7,580 nucleotides of DNA. It comes from Deltaproteobacteria bacterium (GTDB lineage: Bacteria > Desulfobacterota_B > Binatia > UBA9968). Both the position numbers and the translations under genes were made by a program. Numbering within the stretch: the first letter of the stretch is position 1; each line of letters begins with the position of its first letter. Shown here in pieces: positions 1 to 6,248 of the stretch. Below the pieces are notes generated by a model. The model saw only the letters and a list, made by a program, of their open reading frames with translations. It was not told where the DNA came from and did no database searches. The stretch lies in assembly GCA_022545745.1 (NCBI GenBank), contig JACZQL010000049.1, forward strand, positions 1-7,580, in the 5' to 3' direction.

Positions 1-24
1 AACTCAGTACTGACTAGCGCTTTG

Positions 25-66
25 CTGCCTAGTGCCCGCTGCCATCTGCTTACTGTCTGTTTGTAG
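25..66. repeat. Degenerate heptanucleotide tandem array (consensus CTGCCTA) downstream of glmS
   Basis: Six consecutive 7-bp units can be laid out without gaps: CTGCCTA, GTGCCCG, CTGCCAT, CTGCTTA, CTGTCTG, TTTGTAG. The copies diverge but keep the 7-bp phase and the CTG core. The array ends 6 bp before the glmS stop codon (complement of 73-75), in the 3' flank of that gene. Short heptad arrays of this kind are known as intergenic repeats in some bacteria, for example the cyanobacterial STRR sequences. I see no clear terminator hairpin with a T-run here, so glmS termination may lie outside the window. Confidence 0.5.
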
Positions 67-72
67 ACTGGT

Positions 73-1902
73 TTATTCCACGGTCACGCTCTTAGCCAAA
101 TTGCGGGGTTGATCAACGTCGGTACCTCGCTGCACCGCACTGTAATAAGCGATCAGTTGGAGCGGTATAGTTAAAACGACGGGGGTAAGATAATAAGAAG
201 CCTTTGGGACGATCAGAGTATGATAGGCCAGGGCCCTAACGGCATCCGCCCCTTCTTCCGTTAGTGCTATGATCTTACCTCCCCTGGATTCAACTTCTTT
301 GAGATTCCCCAACGTCTTCGGAAATGAGCGATCCTTTGGCAAAAGAATCACCACAGGCATTTCCTCTCCGATCAAGGCAATGGGTCCATGCTTCATCTCA
401 CCCGCTGGGTAGCCCTCTGCATGGATATAAGAGATCTCTTTGAGTTTCAGCGCCCCCTCTAAGGCAATGGGATAATTGATGCCTCTAGCCAGATAGAGAT
501 AATCTCGGACATCGCCTAACTCTTGGGTCATTTTTGCGATTTCCGGTTCGAGCTTGAGGACCTCCTCGACCCAAAGGGGCAACCGCATGAGATCCCCTAA
601 CAGCCTTTTGGACTCGGCCCGGCTTAGGCACCCATTGATTCGCCCTAACCCAATGGCAAACAGGTAGAGGGCAGTGAGCTGGGTGGTGAAGGCCTTGGTG
701 CTCGCCACACTAATCTCGGGTCCTGCGTGGGTATAAAATACCCCGTTGGATTTACGTGCCAAGGAAGAATCCACCACGTTACAGATGGAAACGACCTTCG
801 CCTTTTTTGCCCGAGCCAGATCTATGGCTGCGAGTGTATCGGCGGTCTCACCGGACTGACTGACCAGGAGAAGGAGGGAGTGAGAATCAATTAGCGGAGC
901 GCGATAACGGAACTCTGATCCGTAGTCCACCTCCGTTGGGATTCCCGCGATCTCCTCGAGCAAAAATTTCCCCACCAGGCATGCGTGCCATGCCGTACCA
1001 CAGGCAACCATATGAATCTTTTTAATCCGGTAGAGCTCCCTGGTTTTTAAACCGACCCCGTCTAAGGAAACTTCCCCCGACTTGAGCGATATCCTCCCTC
1101 TAAATGTGTCGGTAATGGCATTGGGTTGCTCATGAATCTCCTTGAGCATAAAGTGAGGAAATCCTCCCTTCTGGGCTGTCACTGCATCCCACGTAATTTC
1201 CTTGAATGCCCTCTTGGTTTCGTTCCCAGCTCCATCCCAAATGCGAATTCCCTCTACTGTCACCTCAGCAATCTCGCCATCTTCTAAAAAAGCCACCTTT
1301 CGTGTGTGATCCAAGAGCGCTGGGATATCGGAGGCCACAAAGGTCTCACCCTCCTTCCAGCCAATGACAATGGATGTGGAATTTTTTGCTATGATCAGCC
1401 GATGGGGATCATTTTGATGGAGAAAGGCCAGGGCATAGGAGCCATGAATCCTCCTGAGACTCTTGCGCACCGCGTTAAGGAAATTGGCCCCTTTATCAAT
1501 CTCTTCCTCCACAAGGTGAGCTACGATTTCTGTATCGGTCTCTGAGGCGATTTTTGCTCCCTTTTTGACCAGGTAGTCTTTCAACTCCAGGTAATTCTCA
1601 ATAATCCCATTGTGGACAACCACGACACTTCCAGCACGGTGGGGATGGGCGTTGGTTTCTGTGGGACGGCCGTGAGTCGCCCAGCGGGTGTGGCCAATTC
1701 CGACATTCCCCTGAAGGGGGCCCCGACGGAGAATCTCTTCAAGATTTTTGAGCTTACCCTCCGAGCGGCGGATGGTTACATGGCCCTCATTGAGCACGGC
1801 GATGCCTGCGGAGTCGTACCCCCGATACTCGAGCTTTTTCAAGCTCTCTAGAATGATGGGCGCTGCCTCACGCGCGCCAATATAACCAACGATTCCACAC
1901 AT
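73..1902 (-). CDS. glmS: Glutamine--fructose-6-phosphate aminotransferase (isomerizing)
   Basis: This cytoplasmic enzyme makes glucosamine-6-phosphate from fructose-6-phosphate and glutamine, the first committed step of amino-sugar synthesis. The protein has 609 residues, the normal family length. The start is fixed by MCGIVGY: Met removal exposes Cys2, the N-terminal glutaminase nucleophile. Other glutaminase-site motifs are HTRWATHG (71-78), HNGIIEN (97-103) and ETD (121-123). Two SIS sugar-isomerase domains follow, with CGTAWHA (301-307), SQSGETADT (348-356), SVASTKAF (398-405) and the segment 482-511 containing EGYPAGEMKHGP. The C-terminus RNLAKSVTVE is the conserved tail that closes the sugar site. 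It lies 74 nt downstream of glmU on the same strand, a common pairing, and is probably co-transcribed with it. No Shine-Dalgarno precedes the start; a 7-bp tandem repeat occupies that place. There is no room for a glmS ribozyme. Confidence 0.98.
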   Translation of the reverse strand: MCGIVGYIGAREAAPIILESLKKLEYRGYDSAGIAVLNEGHVTIRRSEGKLKNLEEILRRGPLQGNVGIGHTRWATHGRPTETNAHPHRAGSVVVVHNGIIENYLELKDYLVKKGAKIASETDTEIVAHLVEEEIDKGANFLNAVRKSLRRIHGSYALAFLHQNDPHRLIIAKNSTSIVIGWKEGETFVASDIPALLDHTRKVAFLEDGEIAEVTVEGIRIWDGAGNETKRAFKEITWDAVTAQKGGFPHFMLKEIHEQPNAITDTFRGRISLKSGEVSLDGVGLKTRELYRIKKIHMVACGTAWHACLVGKFLLEEIAGIPTEVDYGSEFRYRAPLIDSHSLLLLVSQSGETADTLAAIDLARAKKAKVVSICNVVDSSLARKSNGVFYTHAGPEISVASTKAFTTQLTALYLFAIGLGRINGCLSRAESKRLLGDLMRLPLWVEEVLKLEPEIAKMTQELGDVRDYLYLARGINYPIALEGALKLKEISYIHAEGYPAGEMKHGPIALIGEEMPVVILLPKDRSFPKTLGNLKEVESRGGKIIALTEEGADAVRALAYHTLIVPKASYYLTPVVLTIPLQLIAYYSAVQRGTDVDQPRNLAKSVTVE

Positions 1903-1904
1903 TT

Positions 1905-1932
1905 CGTTACTCGTTATTCGTTATTCGTTTCA
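1905..1932. repeat. Heptanucleotide tandem repeat (CGTTATT / AATAACG) abutting the glmS start codon
   Basis: On the plus strand the units are CGTTACT, CGTTATT, CGTTATT and a decayed CGTTTCA, in strict 7-bp phase. Read in the sense of glmS they form a run of AACGAAT-like units ending at AACGAA-ATG, so the array fills the ribosome binding region of glmS and no AGGAGG-like element is visible. The unit differs from the CTGCCTA-like array at the other end of glmS, but the 7-bp period is the same. Replication slippage could change the copy number and alter leader length and translation without touching the coding frame; that consequence is inferred. Confidence 0.7.
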
Positions 1933-1976
1933 GTCGCTGTTTCACTTTGATTGGCTTCGGATACCCGACTAACGTT

Positions 1977-3365
1977 TTATTTCGTCTTGTGTTTGTCTCT
2001 GAACCGTTGTACCCAGCCCTTCACATGTCTCTGGGGCACGCGGCTCAAGGCCAGCGCCCCGGCGGGAACATCTTGTGTGATGGTGGAACCAGCACCCACA
2101 TAGGCGTCGTTCCCGATGACCACCGGCGCCACCAACTGCGTATTGCTGCCGATTTGGACCCGATCCCCTATGGTGGTTCGGTGCTTTTCAAAACCGTCGT
2201 AATTACAAGTAATGGTCCCTGCGCCGATGTTCGTTTCCTTTCCCAACTTTGAATCTCCAATATAGCTTAGGTGACTCGCCTTTGTCCCATTTTCAATCGA
2301 TGAGTTCTTCACTTCGACGAAGTTACCAACCCGCACATTGTTTTTTAGCACGGTCCCAGGGCGGAGGTGGGAGAACGGTCCAATTTCCGCTTTCTCCCCG
2401 ATTTCACAATCGGTAATAACAACGGAGAACTTGAGGTGGGATTCCTTCCCGAACCGGCTGTTAGTGACATAGGCATTGCCATCAATCAGACATCTCTCTC
2501 CCACTACGGTCCGTCCCATGAGATGCGTATTCGCCCCGATCACCGTATCCTTACCAATCTGGACCCCTTCCTCAATATAAGTCGTTAGCGGATCCTTGAG
2601 GGTTACCCCCAATTCCATCCACCTGCGGTTAACCTTTTCCTGTATGGCCCTTTCCATCATCGCGAGCTCCTCTCTGGTATTAATTCCCAACATTTCCCGT
2701 GGATCATTCACCTGGACCGCACCGACACTTTGCCCGTTCCTACAGGCGATGCCCACAATATCCGGCAGATAGTATTCACCCTGTCGGTTCAGGTCGGTTA
2801 AGTCATCCAGGGCGGAATAGAGAAATTTTGGGGAGACCACATAAATGCCTGCGTTGACTTCGTTAATCTCTTTCTCCGAATCACTTGCATCCTTCTCTTC
2901 TACGATCCCAGTCACCTCACCGTTGGCCCCCCTCAAGACCCTCCCATAACCGGATGGATGGTCTAAACAAGCCGTCATCAGTGAAACAGTCGACTCATGA
3001 TCGCGATGGTGGCGCAGGAGTGCGGTTAAACTATCCTTCGTAAGGAAGGGGACATCACCGCTCAGGATCAGAAGATCACCCGAAAATCGACCTAAGGTTT
3101 TCCTGGTGCATTGCACGGCATGTCCCGTGCCGAGCTGCTCCTTCTGTAGAACCCATATGACTTTTTCGTTGTCGCATGCCTGCCTGACCTGCTCCGTACC
3201 ATGGCCCACGACCACCACTACCCTTTCGGGGTTCAAGCTCCAGCAAACTCGCAGAGGGTACGAGATAAGGGGGGCCCCTCCCAAAGGGTGCAATACCTTC
3301 GGAAGGTCGGACCTCATCCGCTTACCCAAGCCAGCGGCCATCAAAATCACACCAAGGGACCCCAT
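1977..3365 (-). CDS. glmU: Bifunctional GlcNAc-1-P uridyltransferase / glucosamine-1-P acetyltransferase
   Basis: GlmU acetylates glucosamine-1-phosphate and then uridylates it, giving UDP-GlcNAc for peptidoglycan and lipid A. The 462 residues match family length. The N-terminal nucleotidyltransferase domain shows the signature LMAAGLGKRM with SDLPKVL (8-25), QLGTGHA (77-83), SGDVP with metal-ligand Asp104, GYGR (139-142), EEKDA (156-160), NAG (171-173) and GINTR (227-231). A linker helix leads to a left-handed beta-helix of hexapeptide repeats (about 255-450) with HLRPG (333-337), SHLSYIGD with catalytic His365, and NIGAGTITCNYDG (379-391). All residues known to matter in E. coli GlmU have counterparts; Lys15 sits where Thr is common in the signature loop. 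No in-frame start lies between the upstream stop and this ATG. No Shine-Dalgarno is visible, and a TATAAT box only 21 nt upstream implies a very short leader. Confidence 0.98.
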   Translation of the reverse strand: MGSLGVILMAAGLGKRMRSDLPKVLHPLGGAPLISYPLRVCWSLNPERVVVVVGHGTEQVRQACDNEKVIWVLQKEQLGTGHAVQCTRKTLGRFSGDLLILSGDVPFLTKDSLTALLRHHRDHESTVSLMTACLDHPSGYGRVLRGANGEVTGIVEEKDASDSEKEINEVNAGIYVVSPKFLYSALDDLTDLNRQGEYYLPDIVGIACRNGQSVGAVQVNDPREMLGINTREELAMMERAIQEKVNRRWMELGVTLKDPLTTYIEEGVQIGKDTVIGANTHLMGRTVVGERCLIDGNAYVTNSRFGKESHLKFSVVITDCEIGEKAEIGPFSHLRPGTVLKNNVRVGNFVEVKNSSIENGTKASHLSYIGDSKLGKETNIGAGTITCNYDGFEKHRTTIGDRVQIGSNTQLVAPVVIGNDAYVGAGSTITQDVPAGALALSRVPQRHVKGWVQRFRDKHKTK

Positions 3366-3386
3366 AATCGTGAAACCAGAATACGG

Positions 3387-3414
3387 ATTATAGCTGAAGT
3401 CCCGTACCCATCAA
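3387..3414 (-). promoter_or_regulatory. Putative sigma-70 promoter of glmU-glmS
   Basis: Read on the minus strand there is a -35 TTGATG (complement of 3409-3414), a 16-bp spacer and a perfect -10 TATAAT (complement of 3387-3392). The -10 box lies 21 nt from the glmU ATG, so the transcript would begin only about 15 nt before the start codon. It lies between the upstream CxxC gene (stop at 3436-3438) and glmU, and would give cell-wall precursor genes a promoter separate from cstA. The match is good but was found by eye. Confidence 0.55.
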
Positions 3415-3435
3415 AGGGGCTTCGGACCGTGCTGG

Positions 3436-3900
3436 TTAGTTAGGACCAGAGGCAGAACAGAGCGGCTTGTCTCGAGACGATCGAATGGCCCCAGCTTCCT
3501 CGAGAATTGATCGCACTTCTTCAACCAAAAGGTCGGGGGTTGGGAGTTCCCCGACGTGGAGGGCAATCCCATTGACGATGACGGATGCGGGGCTGATACC
3601 CAGAAAAAGGGTTTTCAGAAAAGGTCCTAGTGGGGGGCGATATCTGCGATAATCCCCTAAAAGGACTGGGATGAGATAGAGGCCGTTTCGGGGGTCTACT
3701 ACGTCTATCTCCACCCTATGGTCAAACTCTCGGCGCAGGGCGAGGTAGAGTTCCCCCACCCGATCCATAATCGATCTAATCATTGCGTAGTCGGGAATTT
3801 CGCGAGACCCAAAGGCATCGATACCCTCGAGGGTCCCGGCACAATTGCTACAGGTTAACGTCTCGGGACTTTCTCTAACGAGTATGACCCTAGGTTTCAT
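3436..3900 (-). CDS. Thioredoxin-fold-like CxxC protein, function unknown, coupled to cstA
   Basis: A 154-residue soluble-looking protein without signal peptide or membrane segment. I do not recognise a named family. A short beta strand (RVILVRE, 4-10) leads into Cys17-Ser-Asn-Cys20, a CxxC in the place used by thioredoxin and glutaredoxin folds. A long helix (about 40-58) follows, then a strand RVEIDVVD (62-69), and later SPASVIVNG (103-111), whose proline followed by a strand and NG turn resembles the thioredoxin cis-Pro segment. A closing helix (121-136) completes a plausible beta-alpha-beta-alpha order. The stretch LYLIPVLLGDYRRYRPPLG (74-92) is unusual. Redox, metal-binding or purely structural roles are all possible. 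It starts 9 nt after the cstA stop, so the two genes are almost surely one operon; the usual cstA partner is a small YbdD/YjiX protein, which this does not resemble. Confidence 0.85.
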   Translation of the reverse strand: MKPRVILVRESPETLTCSNCAGTLEGIDAFGSREIPDYAMIRSIMDRVGELYLALRREFDHRVEIDVVDPRNGLYLIPVLLGDYRRYRPPLGPFLKTLFLGISPASVIVNGIALHVGELPTPDLLVEEVRSILEEAGAIRSSRDKPLCSASGPN

Positions 3901-3909
3901 GCCGCTCAG

Positions 3910-5610
3910 TTACCCCCTAACGGGCACCCCCTCCGTCTGCCCACTACCTCTCAGAATCCTAACTGCCTTCACGACCATGTACAAAGCGCTAACTAAAATC
4001 AAAACCCCAATCACAAAGAGGCCCCAATTTTCCTTTACCCAAAAGCCCTTTAACGTTAAAAGCATGGCCCAGCATGTCATAAAAAGCAATATCACCATAG
4101 GAGTCAAGGTGTATGCTATGGGCCTCTTCAGCTTGACTAGAAAAACGCTGATGACCAGAAGGGCCAGACTAGCAAGCAACTGGTTGGTCGTCCCAAAGAG
4201 GGGCCAGATGACAAGACCGCCGGCACCCTTACCGTCATAGAGTGCCAGAATCCCGGTGGTTACAACAGCGATGAGAGTGGCGATCCATCCCTTTTTCAAG
4301 GCCGGAAGGTTCATTATATCACCGAACTCCGCGGTGACATACTTCTGCAGTCTCAGGCCCGTATCCATGGTGGTGCCTGCAAAACTCACCACCACAACGG
4401 CAGCAAAGGTGGCCCCGATGGTCTGGGAGATGCCAAACCCTCGGTAGAGAAAATGGCTGATCCCATCGACGAAGGCACTCACCTTGGCTCCAAGGCCAGC
4501 AGCCCCTCCCCAAGTGGCATAGTGCTCATTCCACGCGGCTACGGAAGCAAACCCACCCGCACAGGCCAGGATAGCCACCAGGGCCAGGCTCCCTTCTCCC
4601 AGGGATCCCAAATAACCCACGGGTCGAGCATCCGTCTCTTTATCCAACTGTTTCGAGGTTGTCCCAGAGGAGACGATAGAATGGAAACCAGAGATGGCAC
4701 CACAGGCAATCGTTATGAAGATGAAGGGAATCATCATAGGCGCTCCCGGTGGATTCAGACGGATCGCAGGGGCCACCAAGATCAAGCCCTCCGAAGTGAA
4801 AGTACCTATGATCACCGCCAGGAAAACCGCAGTTAAGCCGAAATAGAGCTGGTGTCCGTTCAGGTAGTCCCTCGGCTGGAGGAGGACCCAAACCGGCAGC
4901 AGGGTGGAGAACAAGCCGTATCCAAGTAATATAAGGACCCAAGTCACGACGGGAGTGCCTAGAGTCGGGACCTTCACTTCCCATCCATAGGTACCCGAAA
5001 GGATCACAAGCAAATACATAATGGCCACAGCCACTATGGAGGGAAGAAGAACTCCCGCTCCCTTATGTTTATAGATCAGCCATCCAATTGCCAGGGCCAA
5101 CGGTATCTCCACAAAGATTGGAATCACTGACATGGGATAGCGGATAAAGAGGGCCGCAATCACCAGAGCAAAGACGGCGTTTACCATCAAGACCAAGAAG
5201 TAAATGACGATAAGAAACAGTAACCTGGCCCGTTGCCCGATCAGATCAGCCGTGAGATGGCCAATGGAGCGTCCCTTATGTCTACTGGAAACCCAAATGC
5301 TACCAAGATCATGGGCCCCAGAAGCAAAGATGCTACCCACCACGACCCATAAAAACGCCGGCAACCATCCCCAAATCATCGCTATGGCCGGCCCTACGAT
5401 GGGTGCGGCGCCTGCAACGGAGACGAAATGATGACCCATCAGGATATGCTTATGGGTGGGTATGTACTCTACTCCGTCCTCCAGTTCATGTGCTGGTGTT
5501 TTGAAATCGGGATCAAGCTGGTAGATCTTCTCGGCCAAAAACTTCGAATAGAAACGATAGGCGAGATAAAAAAGACCGAGCCCGATGAGAACCAAAACGA
5601 TTGCTGGCAT
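3910..5610 (-). CDS. cstA: CstA-family carbon starvation / peptide-pyruvate transporter
   Basis: An inner-membrane permease of the CstA/BtsT family. E. coli members take up peptides or pyruvate when carbon is scarce; the exact substrate here is unknown. The 566 residues form roughly 15 hydrophobic segments from residue 2 to about 551 and end in a short basic tail. Family motifs are GHHFVSVAGAAPIVGP (59-74), SGAHD (97-101), LLPVWVLLQPRDYL (237-250), SGFHSIVSSGTTSKQ (307-321), SFAGTTMDTGLRLQ (409-422) and WPLFGTTNQLLA (469-480). It is shorter than E. coli CstA (about 700 residues), in line with the compact form seen in many other bacteria. The ATG has a clear AAGGA six bases upstream. A promoter and a foldable 70-nt leader precede it, and a CxxC protein follows after 9 nt. 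Divergent transcription separates it from the HTH-pmtA unit. Confidence 0.95.
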   Translation of the reverse strand: MPAIVLVLIGLGLFYLAYRFYSKFLAEKIYQLDPDFKTPAHELEDGVEYIPTHKHILMGHHFVSVAGAAPIVGPAIAMIWGWLPAFLWVVVGSIFASGAHDLGSIWVSSRHKGRSIGHLTADLIGQRARLLFLIVIYFLVLMVNAVFALVIAALFIRYPMSVIPIFVEIPLALAIGWLIYKHKGAGVLLPSIVAVAIMYLLVILSGTYGWEVKVPTLGTPVVTWVLILLGYGLFSTLLPVWVLLQPRDYLNGHQLYFGLTAVFLAVIIGTFTSEGLILVAPAIRLNPPGAPMMIPFIFITIACGAISGFHSIVSSGTTSKQLDKETDARPVGYLGSLGEGSLALVAILACAGGFASVAAWNEHYATWGGAAGLGAKVSAFVDGISHFLYRGFGISQTIGATFAAVVVVSFAGTTMDTGLRLQKYVTAEFGDIMNLPALKKGWIATLIAVVTTGILALYDGKGAGGLVIWPLFGTTNQLLASLALLVISVFLVKLKRPIAYTLTPMVILLFMTCWAMLLTLKGFWVKENWGLFVIGVLILVSALYMVVKAVRILRGSGQTEGVPVRG

Positions 5611-5616
5611 AGAACG

Positions 5617-5669
5617 TCCTTCTTAGCTAGTTAAAAAATATTGCCCCGCAGGAGCTCTCGCAAGCTAAG
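5617..5669 (-). promoter_or_regulatory. Foldable cstA 5' leader: hairpin with U-run inside a stem abutting the ribosome binding site
   Basis: In the cstA transcript, arm CTTAGCT (complement of 5663-5669) can pair with AGCTAAG (complement of 5622-5628), which directly touches the Shine-Dalgarno AAGGA (complement of 5617-5621). Inside this loop lies a GC-rich hairpin GCTCC-TGC-GGGGC (complement of 5643-5655, one G-U pair) followed by AATATTTTTT, an arrangement like a weak intrinsic terminator. The leader could therefore attenuate transcription or mask the ribosome site. Whether it does so is inferred; the short stem makes accidental pairing possible. Confidence 0.35.
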
Positions 5670-5686
5670 GTCTTCTTTATGAAGAG

Positions 5687-5715
5687 ATTATTTCCCCGGA
5701 TCATCGCCATGTTAA
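5687..5715 (-). promoter_or_regulatory. Putative sigma-70 promoter of cstA
   Basis: Minus-strand -35 TTAACA (complement of 5710-5715, 5 of 6 to consensus), a 17-bp spacer and -10 AATAAT (complement of 5687-5692, 5 of 6). Transcription would begin near 5680 and give a leader of about 70 nt that contains the hairpin described at 5617-5669. Upstream of it is an imperfect operator-like inverted repeat GGCAT-N12-ATGCC (5752-5773). Confidence 0.5.
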
Positions 5716-5935
5716 ATCGTCAACCTCATACAGTGAACAACAGACGCATGAGGCATGTGATCCATACGATGCCACTATGCTAGGAAAAGGGCAAGGACTC
5801 CAAGCGGTCTGTTAACGGCGCAATTCTGTCTCTTGCTCCATCGCAAGAATGCTTTTTCAACTGAGAAGAGAGGGTAACCCTTCATTTGTCGAAACCGCCC
5901 GTTAATGCCCATCTAAAAACCATGTGCCTATTGCC
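5716..5935. other. Intergenic stretch between the divergent cstA and HTH promoters
   Basis: No credible gene was found in this stretch. It holds an inverted repeat GGCAT-N12-ATGCC (5752-5773), a possible activator or repressor site upstream of cstA, and a plus-strand hairpin with a T-run (5831-5857). No tRNA or recognisable riboswitch was seen. Confidence 0.4.
5831..5857 (+). terminator. Weak terminator-like hairpin without an obvious upstream gene
   Basis: TCTTGC (5831-5836) and GCAAGA (5843-5848) form a 6-bp stem with a 6-nt loop, followed four bases later by five Ts (5853-5857). The stem is short and the T-run is offset, so it may be chance. If real, it would end a short plus-strand transcript or shield the HTH gene from upstream read-through. 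Confidence 0.25.
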
Positions 5936-5964
5936 TTGACAGCGTCTGGCGAACTTGCTAGAAA
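5936..5964 (+). promoter_or_regulatory. Strong sigma-70 promoter (TTGACA, 17 bp, extended -10) of the HTH-pmtA unit
   Basis: A perfect -35 TTGACA (5936-5941), a 17-bp spacer and -10 TAGAAA (5959-5964) preceded by an extended-10 TG (5956-5957). Transcription would begin near 5971, leaving a leader of about 38 nt before the HTH start at 6009. The -10 box lies between two copies of a direct repeat, as expected for a repressible promoter. Confidence 0.65.
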
Positions 5965-5973
5965 GCGGAACTT
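5951..5973 (+). repeat. Direct repeat GAACTT flanking the -10 box, candidate operator
   Basis: GAACTT occurs at 5951-5956 and 5968-5973, each preceded by a GCG or GCG-like context, with a 17-bp offset and the -10 element between them. A second short direct repeat, GGGAGACC, is at 5986-5993 and 5998-6005 over the ribosome binding site. Binding by the downstream HTH protein is a guess from position. Confidence 0.3.
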
Positions 5974-6008
5974 AGTACTGGCCGGGGGAGACCCAGAGGG
6001 AGACCATT

Positions 6009-6203
6009 ATGCTCGAACGGGAAGAGGAGCTATTGAACAGCAGGGAGGTCGCCAGGATTTTGGACATGAGCCCTGATACGGTAAATGAGTTCGCACGCAA
6101 AAACATACTGCCCGCCTTTAAGAAGGGGAAGCAGTGGCGGTTTCTTAAAAAAGATATCTTCTCTTTTAACAAGAAACAGACAAGGGAGATCCAAGCTGCT
6201 TGA
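6009..6203 (+). CDS. Small excisionase/MerR-like helix-turn-helix DNA-binding protein (HTH_17 type)
   Basis: A 64-residue protein that is almost entirely one winged-helix DNA-binding domain. The pattern LLNSREVARILDMSPDTV (8-25) gives the helix-turn-helix, followed by NEFARKNILPAFKKG and QWRFLKKDIFSF (42-53), the wing and closing helix typical of excisionase-family HTH_17 proteins. Such domains bind DNA as recombination directionality factors or as small transcription regulators. No integrase, recombinase or attachment site is nearby, so a regulator of this promoter or of pmtA is more likely than an excisionase. The ATG is preceded by GAGGGAG with 6 nt spacing and by a strong promoter. The phospholipid methyltransferase begins 45 nt after its stop and is in the same frame; the stop is a single TGA at 6201-6203. 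Confidence 0.85.
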   Translation: MLEREEELLNSREVARILDMSPDTVNEFARKNILPAFKKGKQWRFLKKDIFSFNKKQTREIQAA

Positions 6204-6248
6204 CCCCCAGTAAGATGGGTATCGACGACTTGGGTTGTGGTTGGGTTC

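Noticed and set aside
1612..1851. Plus-strand open frames inside glmS, glmU and cstA
   Set aside because: They lie opposite strongly conserved coding sequence, lack family features and ribosome binding sites, and are mirror frames of real genes.
1903..1976. glmS ribozyme/riboswitch before glmS
   Set aside because: Only 74 nt separate glmU and glmS, much of it heptad repeat. None of the conserved glmS ribozyme core is visible.
5679..5783. 34-codon basic open frame (MKRLFPRII...) with AAGG 8 nt upstream
   Set aside because: It overlaps the proposed cstA promoter on the other strand, has no recognisable motif, and such short frames are common by chance.
6009..6203. Excisionase of an integrated element
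   Set aside because: The domain type fits, but there is no integrase, attachment repeat, tRNA or phage gene in the window, and its neighbour is a metabolic enzyme.
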